From JBHHXR01 sp046757205 (GTDB lineage: Bacteria > Pseudomonadota > Alphaproteobacteria > Rhodobacterales > Rhodobacteraceae): a stretch of 29,097 nucleotides of DNA. The position numbers and the translations under genes are program-made. The stretch covers positions 1 to 29,097 of the forward strand of contig JBHHXR010000010.1 of NCBI GenBank assembly GCA_046757205.1. The letters run 5' to 3'. Below, piece by piece: positions 7,417 to 15,622 of this stretch. The first letter of the stretch is position 1, and every line of letters starts with the position of its first letter. The notes under the pieces were generated by a model, which saw only the letters and a program-made list of their open reading frames with translations, had not been told where the DNA came from and did no database searches.

Positions 7417-9372
7417 TCAGGTTTCTTCGCGAACCTTTCCGCCTTTCGGCGGCGGGGTCCAGCCACGTTCCGTCCGGTCGTGGCTTTCGCGGTCCAGCCC
7501 CTGCATCGCCTTTTCCAGCAGTGCGGCCTGCTCGCGCGCCCGCGCCATGTAAGCCTCGTTGTCGTACACGTTGACACCCGGCTCCCAGACCTGCGCAAGT
7601 TCCGCCAGTAAGCGGCGATCCTCCTTCACGAAAACCCGCGCCGCCTTTTCGATGTCGAACGGGTGGTGGCCCAGCGTCTGCAAGGTGTATTTTCCCGCCC
7701 GCACGGCGCTGTCGAACGTCTCGCGCACGATCTCGCGGGCGCCCGCTGCGTAAAGCTCGTAAACATGCGTCCGGTCTTGCGCCCGGGCTATGATCTTGAC
7801 GTGCGGAAAATCCCGCGTGACATGCTCGACGATCATCGTGGCCTTGTCCGGTTCGTCGATCGCCACGACCAGCGCCTTGGCGTCCCGGATCCCGGCGGCG
7901 ATCAGAAGATCGGGGCGGCTGGGGTCGCCGAAAAACGCCCGGACGCCGAATTTCCTCAGCCCCGAAATGGTTCCGTGATGGTGGTCGAGAACCACCGTCT
8001 TGTGGCCCTGGCTGAGCAGGATGCGGTTGACGATCTGCCCGAAGCGACCGAGCCCGGCGATGATCACCGTACCCTCGAGGTCGATATCGTCATAGACCGG
8101 CTCCTCCGTCTCGATGCGCGAGGCGATCAGCCGCTGGTAGAGAATGAACAGCGCCGGCGTCAGCAGCATCGATATCGCGACGACGAGCGAGAGCTGCTGG
8201 CTGAGATCGGCGGGAATGACGTTGCTCTGCACCGAGAACGAGAGCAGCACGAAGCCGAATTCGCCGGCCTGGGCCATGCCGAGCGTCAGCAGCCAGGCGG
8301 CGGAGCCGCGGATCCTGAACAACGCCGCCAGCCCGTAGAGCGCCAGCCCCTTGATGACGATCAGGCAGACCACGATCGCCATGATGGAAAGGAAGTGGTC
8401 AAAAAGGACCAAGAAGTCGATGCCGGCACCGACGGTGATGAAAAACAGACCGAGCAGCAGGCCCTTGAAGGGTTCGATGTCGGATTCGAGTTCGTGACGG
8501 TATTCGCTGTTGGCGAGGACGACGCCGGCGAGAAACGTTCCCAGCGCCGGCGAAAGGCCGACCGAGGACATCAGCACGGCGATGCCGACGATCAGAAGCA
8601 GCGCCGCGGCGGTGAATATCTCGCGCATGCGCGCCTCGGCGATGAACCGGAAAACCGGCCGCGTCAGGTAATGGCCGCCCAGAACCACGACGCCGACGGC
8701 GGCGAGAACCGAGAGCGTCTGCGCCCATGCCGGCAATCGCCCGATCAGGTTGCTGCCGCGGCCGCCCGCATCGGCGCCGTGCTGAGCCGCATCGACAACC
8801 ATCGCACCGGATTCTCCCACCGTGGCGAAGCTTTGACCGACGAATTGGATCGAATCGGGGGACACCGCCAGCAACGGCATGAGCGCCAGTATCGGAATGA
8901 CGGCGATGTCCTGAAACAGCAGGACGGAAAACGATGCCTCGCCGCCCTCGGAGCGCGTCAGCCCCTTTTCGCCGAGCGTCTGGAGCACGATGGCGGTGGA
9001 CGACAGCGAGAAGACCAGGCCGATGGCCAGCGACACCTGCCACGGCAAGCCGATGGCGTAGCCCGCCCCCATGAACGCCAGCGCGGTCACCGAGACCTGA
9101 AGACCGCCGAGCCCGACCAGCCGGTGCCGCATCGCCCACAGGCTTTTGGGTTCGAGTTCCAGCCCGACGAGGAACAGCATCATCACGACGCCGAATTCGG
9201 CGAAATGCTGCAAGTCCCGCGCCTCGGCGCCCACCACGCCGAGGATCGGGCCGATCACGATGCCGGCGATCAGGTAGCCGAGAACGGATCCCAGGCCGAG
9301 GCGGTTCGCCAGCGGTACCGCGACCACGGCGGCGACCAGGTAGACAAAGGCTTCAAGCAGCAGATTTTCCAT
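7417..9372 (-). CDS. Kef-type glutathione-gated K+/H+ antiporter (CPA2)
   Basis: A 651-residue monovalent cation:proton antiporter-2 protein of the KefB/KefC type. In relatives these inner-membrane systems release K+ and acidify the cytoplasm during electrophile stress and are held shut by glutathione. Roughly 12 membrane helices fill residues 1-415, with the conserved FQDIAVIP (Gln154-Asp155) and EPFKGLLLGLFF motifs. A cytosolic RCK/TrkA-N domain begins near 435 with a nucleotide-binding GLGRFG, followed by VLDHHH and FGDPSRPDLL. The loop at about 171-222 is long and Gly/Ala-rich. ATG at 9372 is four bases after the stop of the flavodoxin-like partner gene, which is typical for kefF/kefG-kefC/kefB pairs. 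Whether it is nearer KefB or KefC needs an alignment. Confidence 0.93.
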   Translation of the reverse strand: MENLLLEAFVYLVAAVVAVPLANRLGLGSVLGYLIAGIVIGPILGVVGAEARDLQHFAEFGVVMMLFLVGLELEPKSLWAMRHRLVGLGGLQVSVTALAFMGAGYAIGLPWQVSLAIGLVFSLSSTAIVLQTLGEKGLTRSEGGEASFSVLLFQDIAVIPILALMPLLAVSPDSIQFVGQSFATVGESGAMVVDAAQHGADAGGRGSNLIGRLPAWAQTLSVLAAVGVVVLGGHYLTRPVFRFIAEARMREIFTAAALLLIVGIAVLMSSVGLSPALGTFLAGVVLANSEYRHELESDIEPFKGLLLGLFFITVGAGIDFLVLFDHFLSIMAIVVCLIVIKGLALYGLAALFRIRGSAAWLLTLGMAQAGEFGFVLLSFSVQSNVIPADLSQQLSLVVAISMLLTPALFILYQRLIASRIETEEPVYDDIDLEGTVIIAGLGRFGQIVNRILLSQGHKTVVLDHHHGTISGLRKFGVRAFFGDPSRPDLLIAAGIRDAKALVVAIDEPDKATMIVEHVTRDFPHVKIIARAQDRTHVYELYAAGAREIVRETFDSAVRAGKYTLQTLGHHPFDIEKAARVFVKEDRRLLAELAQVWEPGVNVYDNEAYMARAREQAALLEKAMQGLDRESHDRTERGWTPPPKGGKVREET

Positions 9373-9375
9373 TGG

Positions 9376-9996
9376 TCAGCCCTTGCTGTCTTCCGCGGTC
9401 AGGAAATCGTTCAGCGCCGCGGCGCCTGCCGCGCCATCGAGTTTCAGCGACCCGTCGCGAAGCCCCTCCAGCAACCGCCGCCAGGCCGCCAAGTGATCGC
9501 CGATCCTCCCCTGCTCGCGCGCCGAGCGCGCGCCGAAGAGCACGAAGGGCGGCAGATAGACCAAGCCGCACAGGGTCGCCATCTGCTCCAGCGGGTGCAG
9601 CAGTTCGCGCAGCGTGAAATTGTTGTATCCGCCGGGGCGGTAGGCGTCTTCGGTTCCGCCGGTTGTCAGGGCGGCGAAGAACAACTTGCCATGAAGCGCG
9701 GTGCCGCCGCTGCCGTAGGCAAAACCGTATTCCAGCACCAGGTCCTGCCATTCCTTCAGGATCGCCGGCGTGGAATACCAGTAGAACGGGCACAGGAAGA
9801 CGATGACGTCGTGCTCGCGCAGCCTGGCCTGTTCGGCGTCGATGTCGATATCCATCGTGGGATACAGGGCATAAAGGTCCACGGCCGTCACGCCCTCGAT
9901 CTTGCGAGCTTCGCGAAACAGCGGCACGTTGACCTCGGAGCGCCGCTGCGCCGGGTGTGCGAAGAGCACGAGGATCTTGCGCTCCGGACCGCTCAC
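9376..9996 (-). CDS. KefF/KefG-like NAD(P)H oxidoreductase, antiporter partner
   Basis: A 206-residue flavodoxin-fold protein of the KefF/KefG/MdaB family. The start KILVLFAHPAQRRSEVNVPL is the characteristic phosphate-binding entry. FLCPFYWYSTPAILKEWQD and the YGSGGTALHGKLFFAALTTGG segment are typical FMN-site motifs. In E. coli such proteins are cytosolic ancillary subunits needed for full activity of KefC or KefB, and KefF also reduces quinones. The three-base gap to the antiporter gene and shared strand support that partnership. The start is GTG at 9996 with a weak Shine-Dalgarno. The 128 bases to the divergent helicase gene probably hold the promoter, but no clear boxes were seen. Confidence 0.92.
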   Translation of the reverse strand: MSGPERKILVLFAHPAQRRSEVNVPLFREARKIEGVTAVDLYALYPTMDIDIDAEQARLREHDVIVFLCPFYWYSTPAILKEWQDLVLEYGFAYGSGGTALHGKLFFAALTTGGTEDAYRPGGYNNFTLRELLHPLEQMATLCGLVYLPPFVLFGARSAREQGRIGDHLAAWRRLLEGLRDGSLKLDGAAGAAALNDFLTAEDSKG

Positions 9997-10124
9997 TTTT
10001 CAGGGATTCCACGCATCCTGGCAGACTACCGTGATTCCCGGCCGGGCGTCGACCGAAACCGTTGAGGAACATAATGCGAACATGCGGGCTTTCCATCCGC
10101 TACGCCGCAGGCTAGGTTCGCCGC

Positions 10125-12503
10125 ATGGTTTCACACCCCGCGAGCAACCCCGAAGACGGCGCACCCACGGGGCCGCCACGCCTCGCCGAGCGCGCGGCGG
10201 CGCGCCGTCCGGCGCCCTATCTCGACGCGCTGAACCCCGACCAGCGCAACGCGGTCGAGGAACTGGACGGGCCGGTGCTGGTGCTGGCGGGCGCCGGAAC
10301 CGGCAAGACCCGCGCCCTGACCACGCGCATCGCGCATCTCTTGAACACCGGACGCGCCCGGCCCGGCGACATCCTCGCCGTCACCTTCACCAACAAGGCG
10401 GCGCGCGAGATGAAAGCCCGCGTCGCGGATCTGGTCGGCGGCGTCATCGAGGGCATGCCGTGGCTGGGTACATTTCATTCGATGGGCGTCAAGATCCTGC
10501 GCCGCCACGCCGAACTGGTCGAACTGAAGTCGAATTTCACGATCCTCGATACCGACGACCAGCTGCGCCTGCTGCGCCAGCTTGTCCAGGCCGGGAACAT
10601 CGACGACAAGCGCTGGCCGGCGCGCCAGTTGCTGGCGCTGATCGACCGCTGGAAGAACAGGGGCTGGACGCCGGAAAAGGTGCCGGGTTCGGAGGCCGGA
10701 CAATACAACAACCGGGGCACGGAACTCTACGCCGCCTACCAGGTGCGGCTGAAAACGCTGAACGCGGTCGATTTCGGCGATCTGCTGTTGCATGTCGTGC
10801 GGATATTTCAGGAAAACGGCGACGTGCTGGAAAGGTACCAGCAGCGGTTCCGCTACATCCTGGTCGACGAATACCAGGACACCAACGTGGCGCAGTACCT
10901 GTGGCTGCGGCTCCTGGCGGGCGGGCACCGCAACATCTGCTGCGTCGGCGACGACGACCAGTCGATCTATGGCTGGCGGGGCGCCGAGGTCGGCAACATC
11001 CTGCGCTTCGAAAAGGATTTTCCCGGCGCCAGGGTGATCCGGCTGGAACGGAATTACCGGTCCACACCGCACATCCTTGCCGCCGCTTCCGGTGTGATAT
11101 CGGCCAACGAATCGCGCCTCGGCAAGACGCTGTGGACCGACGAAGCGGAGGGCGAAAAGGTGCGCCTGATCGGCCACTGGGACGGCGAGGAGGAGGCGCG
11201 CTGGATCGGCGAGGAGATCGAGGCGATGCAGCGCGGCACGCGCGGGCAGGAGCCGGTGTCGCTCGACGACATGGCCATTCTCGTCCGTGCCTCGTTCCAG
11301 ATGCGCGCCTTCGAGGACCGCTTCCTGACCATCGGCCTGCCCTACCGCGTGATCGGCGGGCCGCGGTTCTACGAGCGCCTCGAAATCCGCGACGCCATGG
11401 CCTATTTCCGCGTCGTCGTCTCGCCCGACGACGGGCTGGCCTTCGAGCGCATCATGAACACGCCGAAGCGCGGGCTCGGCGACAAGGCGCAGCAGATCGT
11501 CAACCGGGCGGCACGCGATAACGGCGTGTCGCTGCTGGAAGGCGCGCGGATCGCGGTGTCGGAGAAGCTGCTGCCGGCGCGCGGCGTCAATGCGCTGGGC
11601 TCCCTGATCGACGGATTCGACCGCTGGTCCGGGATGCTGCGTGATGGCGCTTGCAGCCACGTGGAACTGGCGGAGACCATCCTCGACGAGTCCGGCTACA
11701 CCGAGATGTGGGTGAATGCACGGACGCCCGAGGCGCCGGGGCGGCTGGAAAACCTCAAGGAACTGGTCAAGGCGCTGGAGGAATTCGAGAACCTGCAAGG
11801 GTTTCTCGAACACGTCTCGCTGGTCATGGACAACGAACAGGAAGACGCCGCCGAGAAGGTGTCGGTCATGACCCTGCACGCCGCCAAGGGGCTGGAGTTC
11901 GGCGCGGTATTTCTGCCGGGCTGGGAGGACGGCTTGTTCCCCAGCCAGCGCAGCATGGACGAAAGCGGCCTGAAGGGCGTCGAGGAGGAGCGCCGCCTCG
12001 CCTATGTCGGGATCACGCGGGCCAAGCGGCTGAGCACCATCAGCTTCGCCGCCAATCGCCGCGTCTACAACCAGTGGCAAAGTTCGCTGCCGTCGCGGTT
12101 CATCGATGAACTGCCGCCGGAACACGTGGAAGTCCTGACGCCGCCGGGGCTTTACGGAAACGCGCAGCGGACGGCGGAACACGATATGCCGGGCGTCATG
12201 CGCGGCTCGGATTTGCAGGAAAAGGCGAGCCGGGCGGACGTCTACAACTCACCGGGATGGAAACGCCTGCAGGCCCGCGGCGCACGTCGCGGCCTCGGTC
12301 AGCCGACCGAAGCCCGGCATATGGTGATCGACAGCCAGGCGGTGCCGGACCACGCGCCCGGCGACCGGGTGTTTCACCAGAAATTCGGCTACGGCGCGGT
12401 CATCGGCATCGAGGGCGACAAGCTGACCATCGCCTTCGACAAGGCGGGAACCAAGAAGGTCGTCGCGGGGTTCGTGACCGGAGCCGACGACATCCCGTTC
12501 TAG
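10125..12503 (+). CDS. uvrD: UvrD/PcrA-type ATP-dependent DNA helicase
   Basis: A 792-residue superfamily 1A 3'-5' helicase for nucleotide-excision/mismatch repair and clearing of replication obstacles. The Q motif LNPDQRNAV is at 36-44 and Walker A AGAGTGKT at 55-62. The motifs TFTNKAAREMK, VDEYQDTN (Walker B), DDDQSIYGWRGA, LERNYRST, MTLHAAKGLEF and VGITRAKR follow in the expected order. The C-terminus carries the small Tudor-like domain GDRVFHQKFGYGAVIGIEGD that UvrD/PcrA uses to contact RNA polymerase. Length fits the family. ATG at 10125 precedes about 35 residues of disordered-looking N-terminal extension; a start closer to residue 30 cannot be excluded. Its stop faces the DUF1127 gene 11 bases away. 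Confidence 0.95.
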   Translation: MVSHPASNPEDGAPTGPPRLAERAAARRPAPYLDALNPDQRNAVEELDGPVLVLAGAGTGKTRALTTRIAHLLNTGRARPGDILAVTFTNKAAREMKARVADLVGGVIEGMPWLGTFHSMGVKILRRHAELVELKSNFTILDTDDQLRLLRQLVQAGNIDDKRWPARQLLALIDRWKNRGWTPEKVPGSEAGQYNNRGTELYAAYQVRLKTLNAVDFGDLLLHVVRIFQENGDVLERYQQRFRYILVDEYQDTNVAQYLWLRLLAGGHRNICCVGDDDQSIYGWRGAEVGNILRFEKDFPGARVIRLERNYRSTPHILAAASGVISANESRLGKTLWTDEAEGEKVRLIGHWDGEEEARWIGEEIEAMQRGTRGQEPVSLDDMAILVRASFQMRAFEDRFLTIGLPYRVIGGPRFYERLEIRDAMAYFRVVVSPDDGLAFERIMNTPKRGLGDKAQQIVNRAARDNGVSLLEGARIAVSEKLLPARGVNALGSLIDGFDRWSGMLRDGACSHVELAETILDESGYTEMWVNARTPEAPGRLENLKELVKALEEFENLQGFLEHVSLVMDNEQEDAAEKVSVMTLHAAKGLEFGAVFLPGWEDGLFPSQRSMDESGLKGVEEERRLAYVGITRAKRLSTISFAANRRVYNQWQSSLPSRFIDELPPEHVEVLTPPGLYGNAQRTAEHDMPGVMRGSDLQEKASRADVYNSPGWKRLQARGARRGLGQPTEARHMVIDSQAVPDHAPGDRVFHQKFGYGAVIGIEGDKLTIAFDKAGTKKVVAGFVTGADDIPF

Positions 12504-12514
12504 GCGGACGGCCT

Positions 12515-12721
12515 TCAGCGGATGGCTTCGCGCGCGGCGCGGCTCAGTTCGGAACGGCTGAGGCCGAGATCGTGCAGGATGCGGTCGTCAAGCTCGTCCA
12601 GCGCGCGCAGGGTGCGGCGGTAGTCGCGGTAACGGGCAAAAGCGCGCCTGAGACTGGAAATCTTGTTTCCGGCCGTCGTGGCGATGCCGGTTCCGGCTGT
12701 TCTGGCATGTGCATAGGCCAT
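12515..12721 (-). CDS. DUF1127 small protein
   Basis: A 68-residue DUF1127 protein. The conserved C-terminal half reads YRRTLRALDELDDRILHDLGLS, the family signature, with basic flanks. In alphaproteobacteria, small arginine-rich DUF1127 proteins have been linked to RNA turnover and to phosphate or carbon metabolism, but the role here is unknown. ATG at 12721 has AGGAG seven bases upstream. The gene is convergent with uvrD and has its own A/T-rich promoter region at 12780-12850 with two dyads, suggesting tight control. Confidence 0.92.
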   Translation of the reverse strand: MAYAHARTAGTGIATTAGNKISSLRRAFARYRDYRRTLRALDELDDRILHDLGLSRSELSRAAREAIR

Positions 12722-12783
12722 GGGGAGACTCCTGTTACTTCACTACTTCAGGCAAGCGCCTCCGCGCCTGTCATCATGTTCAC

Positions 12784-12811
12784 GATATAGTCTTTTTGTT
12801 GCGATGCACAA
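12784..12811 (-). promoter_or_regulatory. Candidate promoter of the DUF1127 gene
   Basis: Minus-strand boxes TTGTGC (12806-12811) and TATATC (12784-12789) are separated by 16 bases, placed about 62 bases upstream of the ATG. They sit in the only strongly A/T-rich island of this neighbourhood. Adjacent dyads overlap or flank the -35 box, which fits a regulated promoter. Called by eye. Confidence 0.4.
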
Positions 12812-12848
12812 TGGACAATTTCACATTGCGGCTATGCAAAAAATGCAT
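12809..12848. promoter_or_regulatory. Two dyads, possible operators
   Basis: CAATG (12809-12813) and CATTG (12824-12828) form an inverted repeat with 10-base spacing that touches the candidate -35 box. Just upstream (for the minus-strand gene), ATGCA (12834-12838) and TGCAT (12844-12848) flank five A residues. Two dyads about one and a half helical turns apart upstream of a -35 element resemble an activator or LysR-type binding layout. No regulator gene is adjacent, and binding is inferred. Confidence 0.35.
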
Positions 12849-12974
12849 TTCTCCCGGCCCGTTACCGGCTTTTGTTCGGTGATCCGCGTGTCGCCGCATG
12901 TGGCCGTCGCGCGGTTTCGATACTGCGGCGCGGCGAACGGTGAGCCGGGACCCGGAAGATTCGCCGGGCCGCGG

Positions 12975-13679
12975 TCACAGACGCCCTTCGAGATAACGTC
13001 TTACGGTCCTGTCCTGCGCGTCCTCGAAGAAGGCGGGCGACGGTGAATGGGCGATCAGCCGGCCGCTGTCGAAAAACAGCACGTCGCCGGCCAGCCGCCG
13101 CGCCTGCGCCAGATCGTGCGTGGCGATCATGATTTTCGTGCCGTTGCCGGAAATTTCGTGAAGCATCGCCTCCAGTTCCTTGGTGGAGGCGGGGTCGAGG
13201 TTGGCGGCCGGCTCATCGAGCAGAACGGCGTCGGGCCGCGTCACCACGGCCCGGGCCAGCGCCATGCGCTGGCGTTCGCCGCCGGAAAGCCGGGCGGCGG
13301 GGACCTGCTCGCGTCCCGACAGCCGCGCCTGCGCCAGCGCCGCGGCGACCCTGGCACGGCGTTCCGCGCCGCGAATGCCGGCGGCGGCAAGAGGAAAGGC
13401 GACGTTGGCAAAGACCGAGCGCCGCATGACCGGCGTCGCCTGAAACACGAACCCGCGGCGCGCGCGCGTTTCCGACGCCGCCCTTCCGGCCCATGTCACA
13501 CCGCCGCTGTCGGCCGGAATCAAGCCGTGGATAGCGTGCAGGAACAAGCTCTTGCCGGCGCCGTTGGGGCCGAGAACGGCGGTGATCCCGCGGCTGTCGA
13601 GCGACACCGTGACCGGGCCGAGCAGATGCGTCCGGTCCACCTCGACCTCGAGACCGGAGATTTCCAGCAGCGGTGTCAC
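12975..13679 (-). CDS. tupC: ABC transporter ATPase, tungstate/molybdate type (TupC-like)
   Basis: A 234-residue ABC ATPase driving import with the adjacent permease. Walker A is GPNGAGKS at 37-44, the Q-loop lies in GFVFQATPVMRRSVFANV, the signature is LSGGERQR at 131-138, Walker B is VLLDEP at 152-157, and the switch His is in ATHDLAQARRLA. GTG at 13679 overlaps the permease stop as GTGA, so translation is coupled. The permease partner is clearly of the Tup/Wtp type, which suggests tungstate or molybdate as substrate; the ATPase alone would not show that. No TOBE-like regulatory domain is present, as is usual for TupC and unlike ModC. The binding-protein gene (TupA) is not beside it. Confidence 0.82.
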   Translation of the reverse strand: MTPLLEISGLEVEVDRTHLLGPVTVSLDSRGITAVLGPNGAGKSLFLHAIHGLIPADSGGVTWAGRAASETRARRGFVFQATPVMRRSVFANVAFPLAAAGIRGAERRARVAAALAQARLSGREQVPAARLSGGERQRMALARAVVTRPDAVLLDEPAANLDPASTKELEAMLHEISGNGTKIMIATHDLAQARRLAGDVLFFDSGRLIAHSPSPAFFEDAQDRTVRRYLEGRL

Positions 13680-14374
13680 GCGCCGACCTGATAGCGGCGC
13701 CCGAGATACCCGAGCCCGTGCATGACCGCGTTGACGATGACGGCGAGGAGTATCAGGATCAGGCCCAGCGCCAGCGCCAGTTCCAGGTTCCCCTTCGAGG
13801 TCTCCAGCGCGATCGTCGTCGTCATTACCCGCGTCACGCCGCTGATGTTGCCGCCCACGATCAGCACCGCCCCGACTTCCGATATGGCGCGGCCGAAGCC
13901 GGCCAGAAGCGCCGTTGCGACAGCGAAACGGGCGTCCCACAACAGCGTGCGCACCTGCAGCAGCCGCGAGGCATCGACCGACAGCAGCAGGCCGCGGTAT
14001 TCGCGGTGCAGCGGCAGGATCGCCTCGCGGGTCAGCGCCGTGATGATCGGCAGGATGAGCAACGACTGGGCGATGACCATGGCGCTCGGCGTGAAGAGCA
14101 GGCCAAGACTGCCGAGCGGACCGGCACGCGACAGCGCCAGATAGACGACCAGCCCGACGACCACCGGCGGCAGCGCCATGAGAGAGGTCGACAGCACGAC
14201 CAGCGGCTGGCGCCCGGGAAACCGCCAGATCGCCAGCGCGGCGCCAACAGGCGTGCCGACGACCGCGGCGATCAACGTGGCAGACAGGCTCACCTTCAGC
14301 GACAGCGATACAATCGCCACAAGGTCGCGGTCCATGCCCGCCACCAGTCCCCATGCCGCCTGCAGCACATCCAT
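13676..14374 (-). CDS. tupB: Tungstate/molybdate-type ABC permease (TupB-like)
   Basis: A 232-residue integral membrane permease with about five to six helices, matching the TupB family in length and in motifs: LSLKVSLSATLIAAVVGTPV near the N-terminus, the ALPPVVVGLVVYLALSRAGP segment, LILPIITALTREA, and the coupling loop ALLAGFGRAISEVGAVLIVGGN, which carries the EAA-like G. TupABC takes up tungstate, and close relatives take molybdate, across the inner membrane. ATG at 14374 has a GGAGA about 10 bases upstream. The gene is divergent from the arylformamidase-like gene. Co-location with a molybdenum-hydroxylase operon in the same window makes oxyanion supply plausible, but TupA is absent here and must be encoded elsewhere for uptake to work. 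Confidence 0.83.
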   Translation of the reverse strand: MDVLQAAWGLVAGMDRDLVAIVSLSLKVSLSATLIAAVVGTPVGAALAIWRFPGRQPLVVLSTSLMALPPVVVGLVVYLALSRAGPLGSLGLLFTPSAMVIAQSLLILPIITALTREAILPLHREYRGLLLSVDASRLLQVRTLLWDARFAVATALLAGFGRAISEVGAVLIVGGNISGVTRVMTTTIALETSKGNLELALALGLILILLAVIVNAVMHGLGYLGRRYQVGA

Positions 14375-14447
14375 TTGCCCGCGTCTCCGGTTCGAACGGT
14401 GGTACTTCTAGCCTGCCGCAGATGGTTTCAACAGGACATTCTTCTTG

Positions 14448-14469
14448 CCGCCCGCGACATGGCGGGCGG
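14448..14469. other. Perfect 8-bp stem-loop in the divergent tupB/hydrolase region
   Basis: CCGCCCGC (14448-14455) and GCGGGCGG (14462-14469) flank the loop GACATG. It lies about 75 bases upstream of tupB and 90 upstream of the plus-strand hydrolase gene, inside the 185-base divergent region. No U-tract follows on either strand, so it is not an ordinary terminator. It could be a leader structure for tupB; no match to the molybdenum-cofactor riboswitch could be made. Confidence 0.4.
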
Positions 14470-14559
14470 AGGCGGCGCGCGGCTTTGCAGCGGATTGATA
14501 ACAGCGGCCGAATGCAGGTATTGTCGGGGCTCACGGCCACGCAATCCGGAATACGCGCG

Positions 14560-15375
14560 ATGAGCACCGACTGGGACGACGCATACGCCATTGGTGACCA
14601 CATTCCGGACGCCGACGCCTATATCGAAAAGTGGCCGGTACTGGCCGCCGCGTTCAGGGAACGCCTCGCGGAAGAGGAACGGCTGCACGAAAACCTCGCC
14701 TACGGAACAAACACGCGCGAAAAGTTCGACCTGTTTCTGCCCGAAGGCACCCCGGCCGGTATTCTGGTATTCGTGCATGGCGGTTACTGGCGGGCGTTCG
14801 ACAAATCGTTCTGGTCGCACCTGGCACGGGGCGGGCTGCAGCGCGGCTGGGCCGTCGCCATGCCGTCGTACGTGTTGTGCCCGAAGTACCGGATCGCGGA
14901 CATAACGCGGCGCGTCGCCCGGGCGATCGAGCGGATCGCGGAACGTGTCGATGGCCCGGTCCGCCTTTCCGGCCATTCCGCCGGCGGCCATCTGGTCGCG
15001 CGCATGGCCTGTGGTGAACGCCTGCTGTCGCGACCGGTCTGCGAACGCGTGGAAAAGATCCTTTCCATCAGCGGCGTTCACGATCTTCGGCCGCTTCTGC
15101 GAACCCGAATGAACGCCGACCTGAGGCTCGACCTGATCGAGGCGGAAATGGAGAGCCCGGCGCTGCTGACGCCGCGCGAGGAGGTACGCCTGATATGCTG
15201 GGCGGGCGGCGCGGAACGGCCGGAATTCATTCGCCAGACGATCCTGCTTGCCAATGCCTGGACCGGATCGGCGGCGGAAACCGACGCGGTGATCGAGCCC
15301 GACAAGCACCATTTCAACGTCATTGACGGTTTGCTCGACCCGCACACGGAGATGTGTGAAGCGCTGTTCGGCTGA
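14560..15375 (+). CDS. Arylformamidase-like alpha/beta hydrolase
   Basis: A 271-residue alpha/beta hydrolase resembling kynurenine formamidase. The oxyanion-hole motif HGGYW is at 73-77, the nucleophile elbow GHSAGG at 138-143 (Ser140), and the catalytic His is in DKHHFNVIDGL (His251 likely). HGGYW with this C-terminal His context is typical of the esterase-like kynurenine formamidases that turn N-formylkynurenine into kynurenine. No other tryptophan-degradation gene is present, so the substrate may differ. ATG at 14560 is chosen since the family alignment begins with this region (WDDAYAIGDHIPDADAYI); upstream codons look non-coding. The Shine-Dalgarno is weak. No signal peptide, so cytoplasmic. 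Confidence 0.82.
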   Translation: MSTDWDDAYAIGDHIPDADAYIEKWPVLAAAFRERLAEEERLHENLAYGTNTREKFDLFLPEGTPAGILVFVHGGYWRAFDKSFWSHLARGGLQRGWAVAMPSYVLCPKYRIADITRRVARAIERIAERVDGPVRLSGHSAGGHLVARMACGERLLSRPVCERVEKILSISGVHDLRPLLRTRMNADLRLDLIEAEMESPALLTPREEVRLICWAGGAERPEFIRQTILLANAWTGSAAETDAVIEPDKHHFNVIDGLLDPHTEMCEALFG

Positions 15376-15622
15376 CGCGGCCAGGCGGGCGCGCCGCGGT
15401 TCGCTTGCCGGCGCGGCCGGGGCAACCGAGGCCGGTCTTGCGGTACGGCTGGAATTGCGCCAGCGTTGACGCGGTTGGCTGGCCCGATCGGGTCTGCCGT
15501 CGGCAGGGGACGATCGTGCACGCAGGGATCACCGCAGGAAACGGGGGAAGAGCTGTTCGCCGGGGGCTCACGTTCTGCCGCCCCCGCACCGGAGCCGCCT
15601 CGCCATTCGGCGGAAAACTCGG
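15376..15622. other. Intergenic region with a 7-bp GC stem-loop
   Basis: About 250 bases between the hydrolase and transporter genes, without a believable gene on either strand. CGGGGGC (15561-15567) pairs perfectly with GCCCCCG (15580-15586) around a 12-base loop, 37 bases before the transporter start. No U-tract follows. Promoter boxes were not recognised. Confidence 0.4.

Noticed and set aside
7663..10065. An 800-codon plus-strand open frame antisense to the Kef-type genes
   Set aside because: It mirrors the GC-biased third positions of the real minus-strand genes, is rich in His/Gln/Arg/Asp, and has no recognisable domain; the minus-strand genes have clear family motifs.
14375..14480. 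Molybdenum-cofactor riboswitch upstream of tupB
   Set aside because: A hairpin is present, but the rest of the leader could not be matched to the Moco riboswitch helices or conserved loops from memory.
15561..15586. Rho-independent terminator after the hydrolase gene
   Set aside because: The stem is strong but lies about 185 bases past the stop and has no following T-tract.
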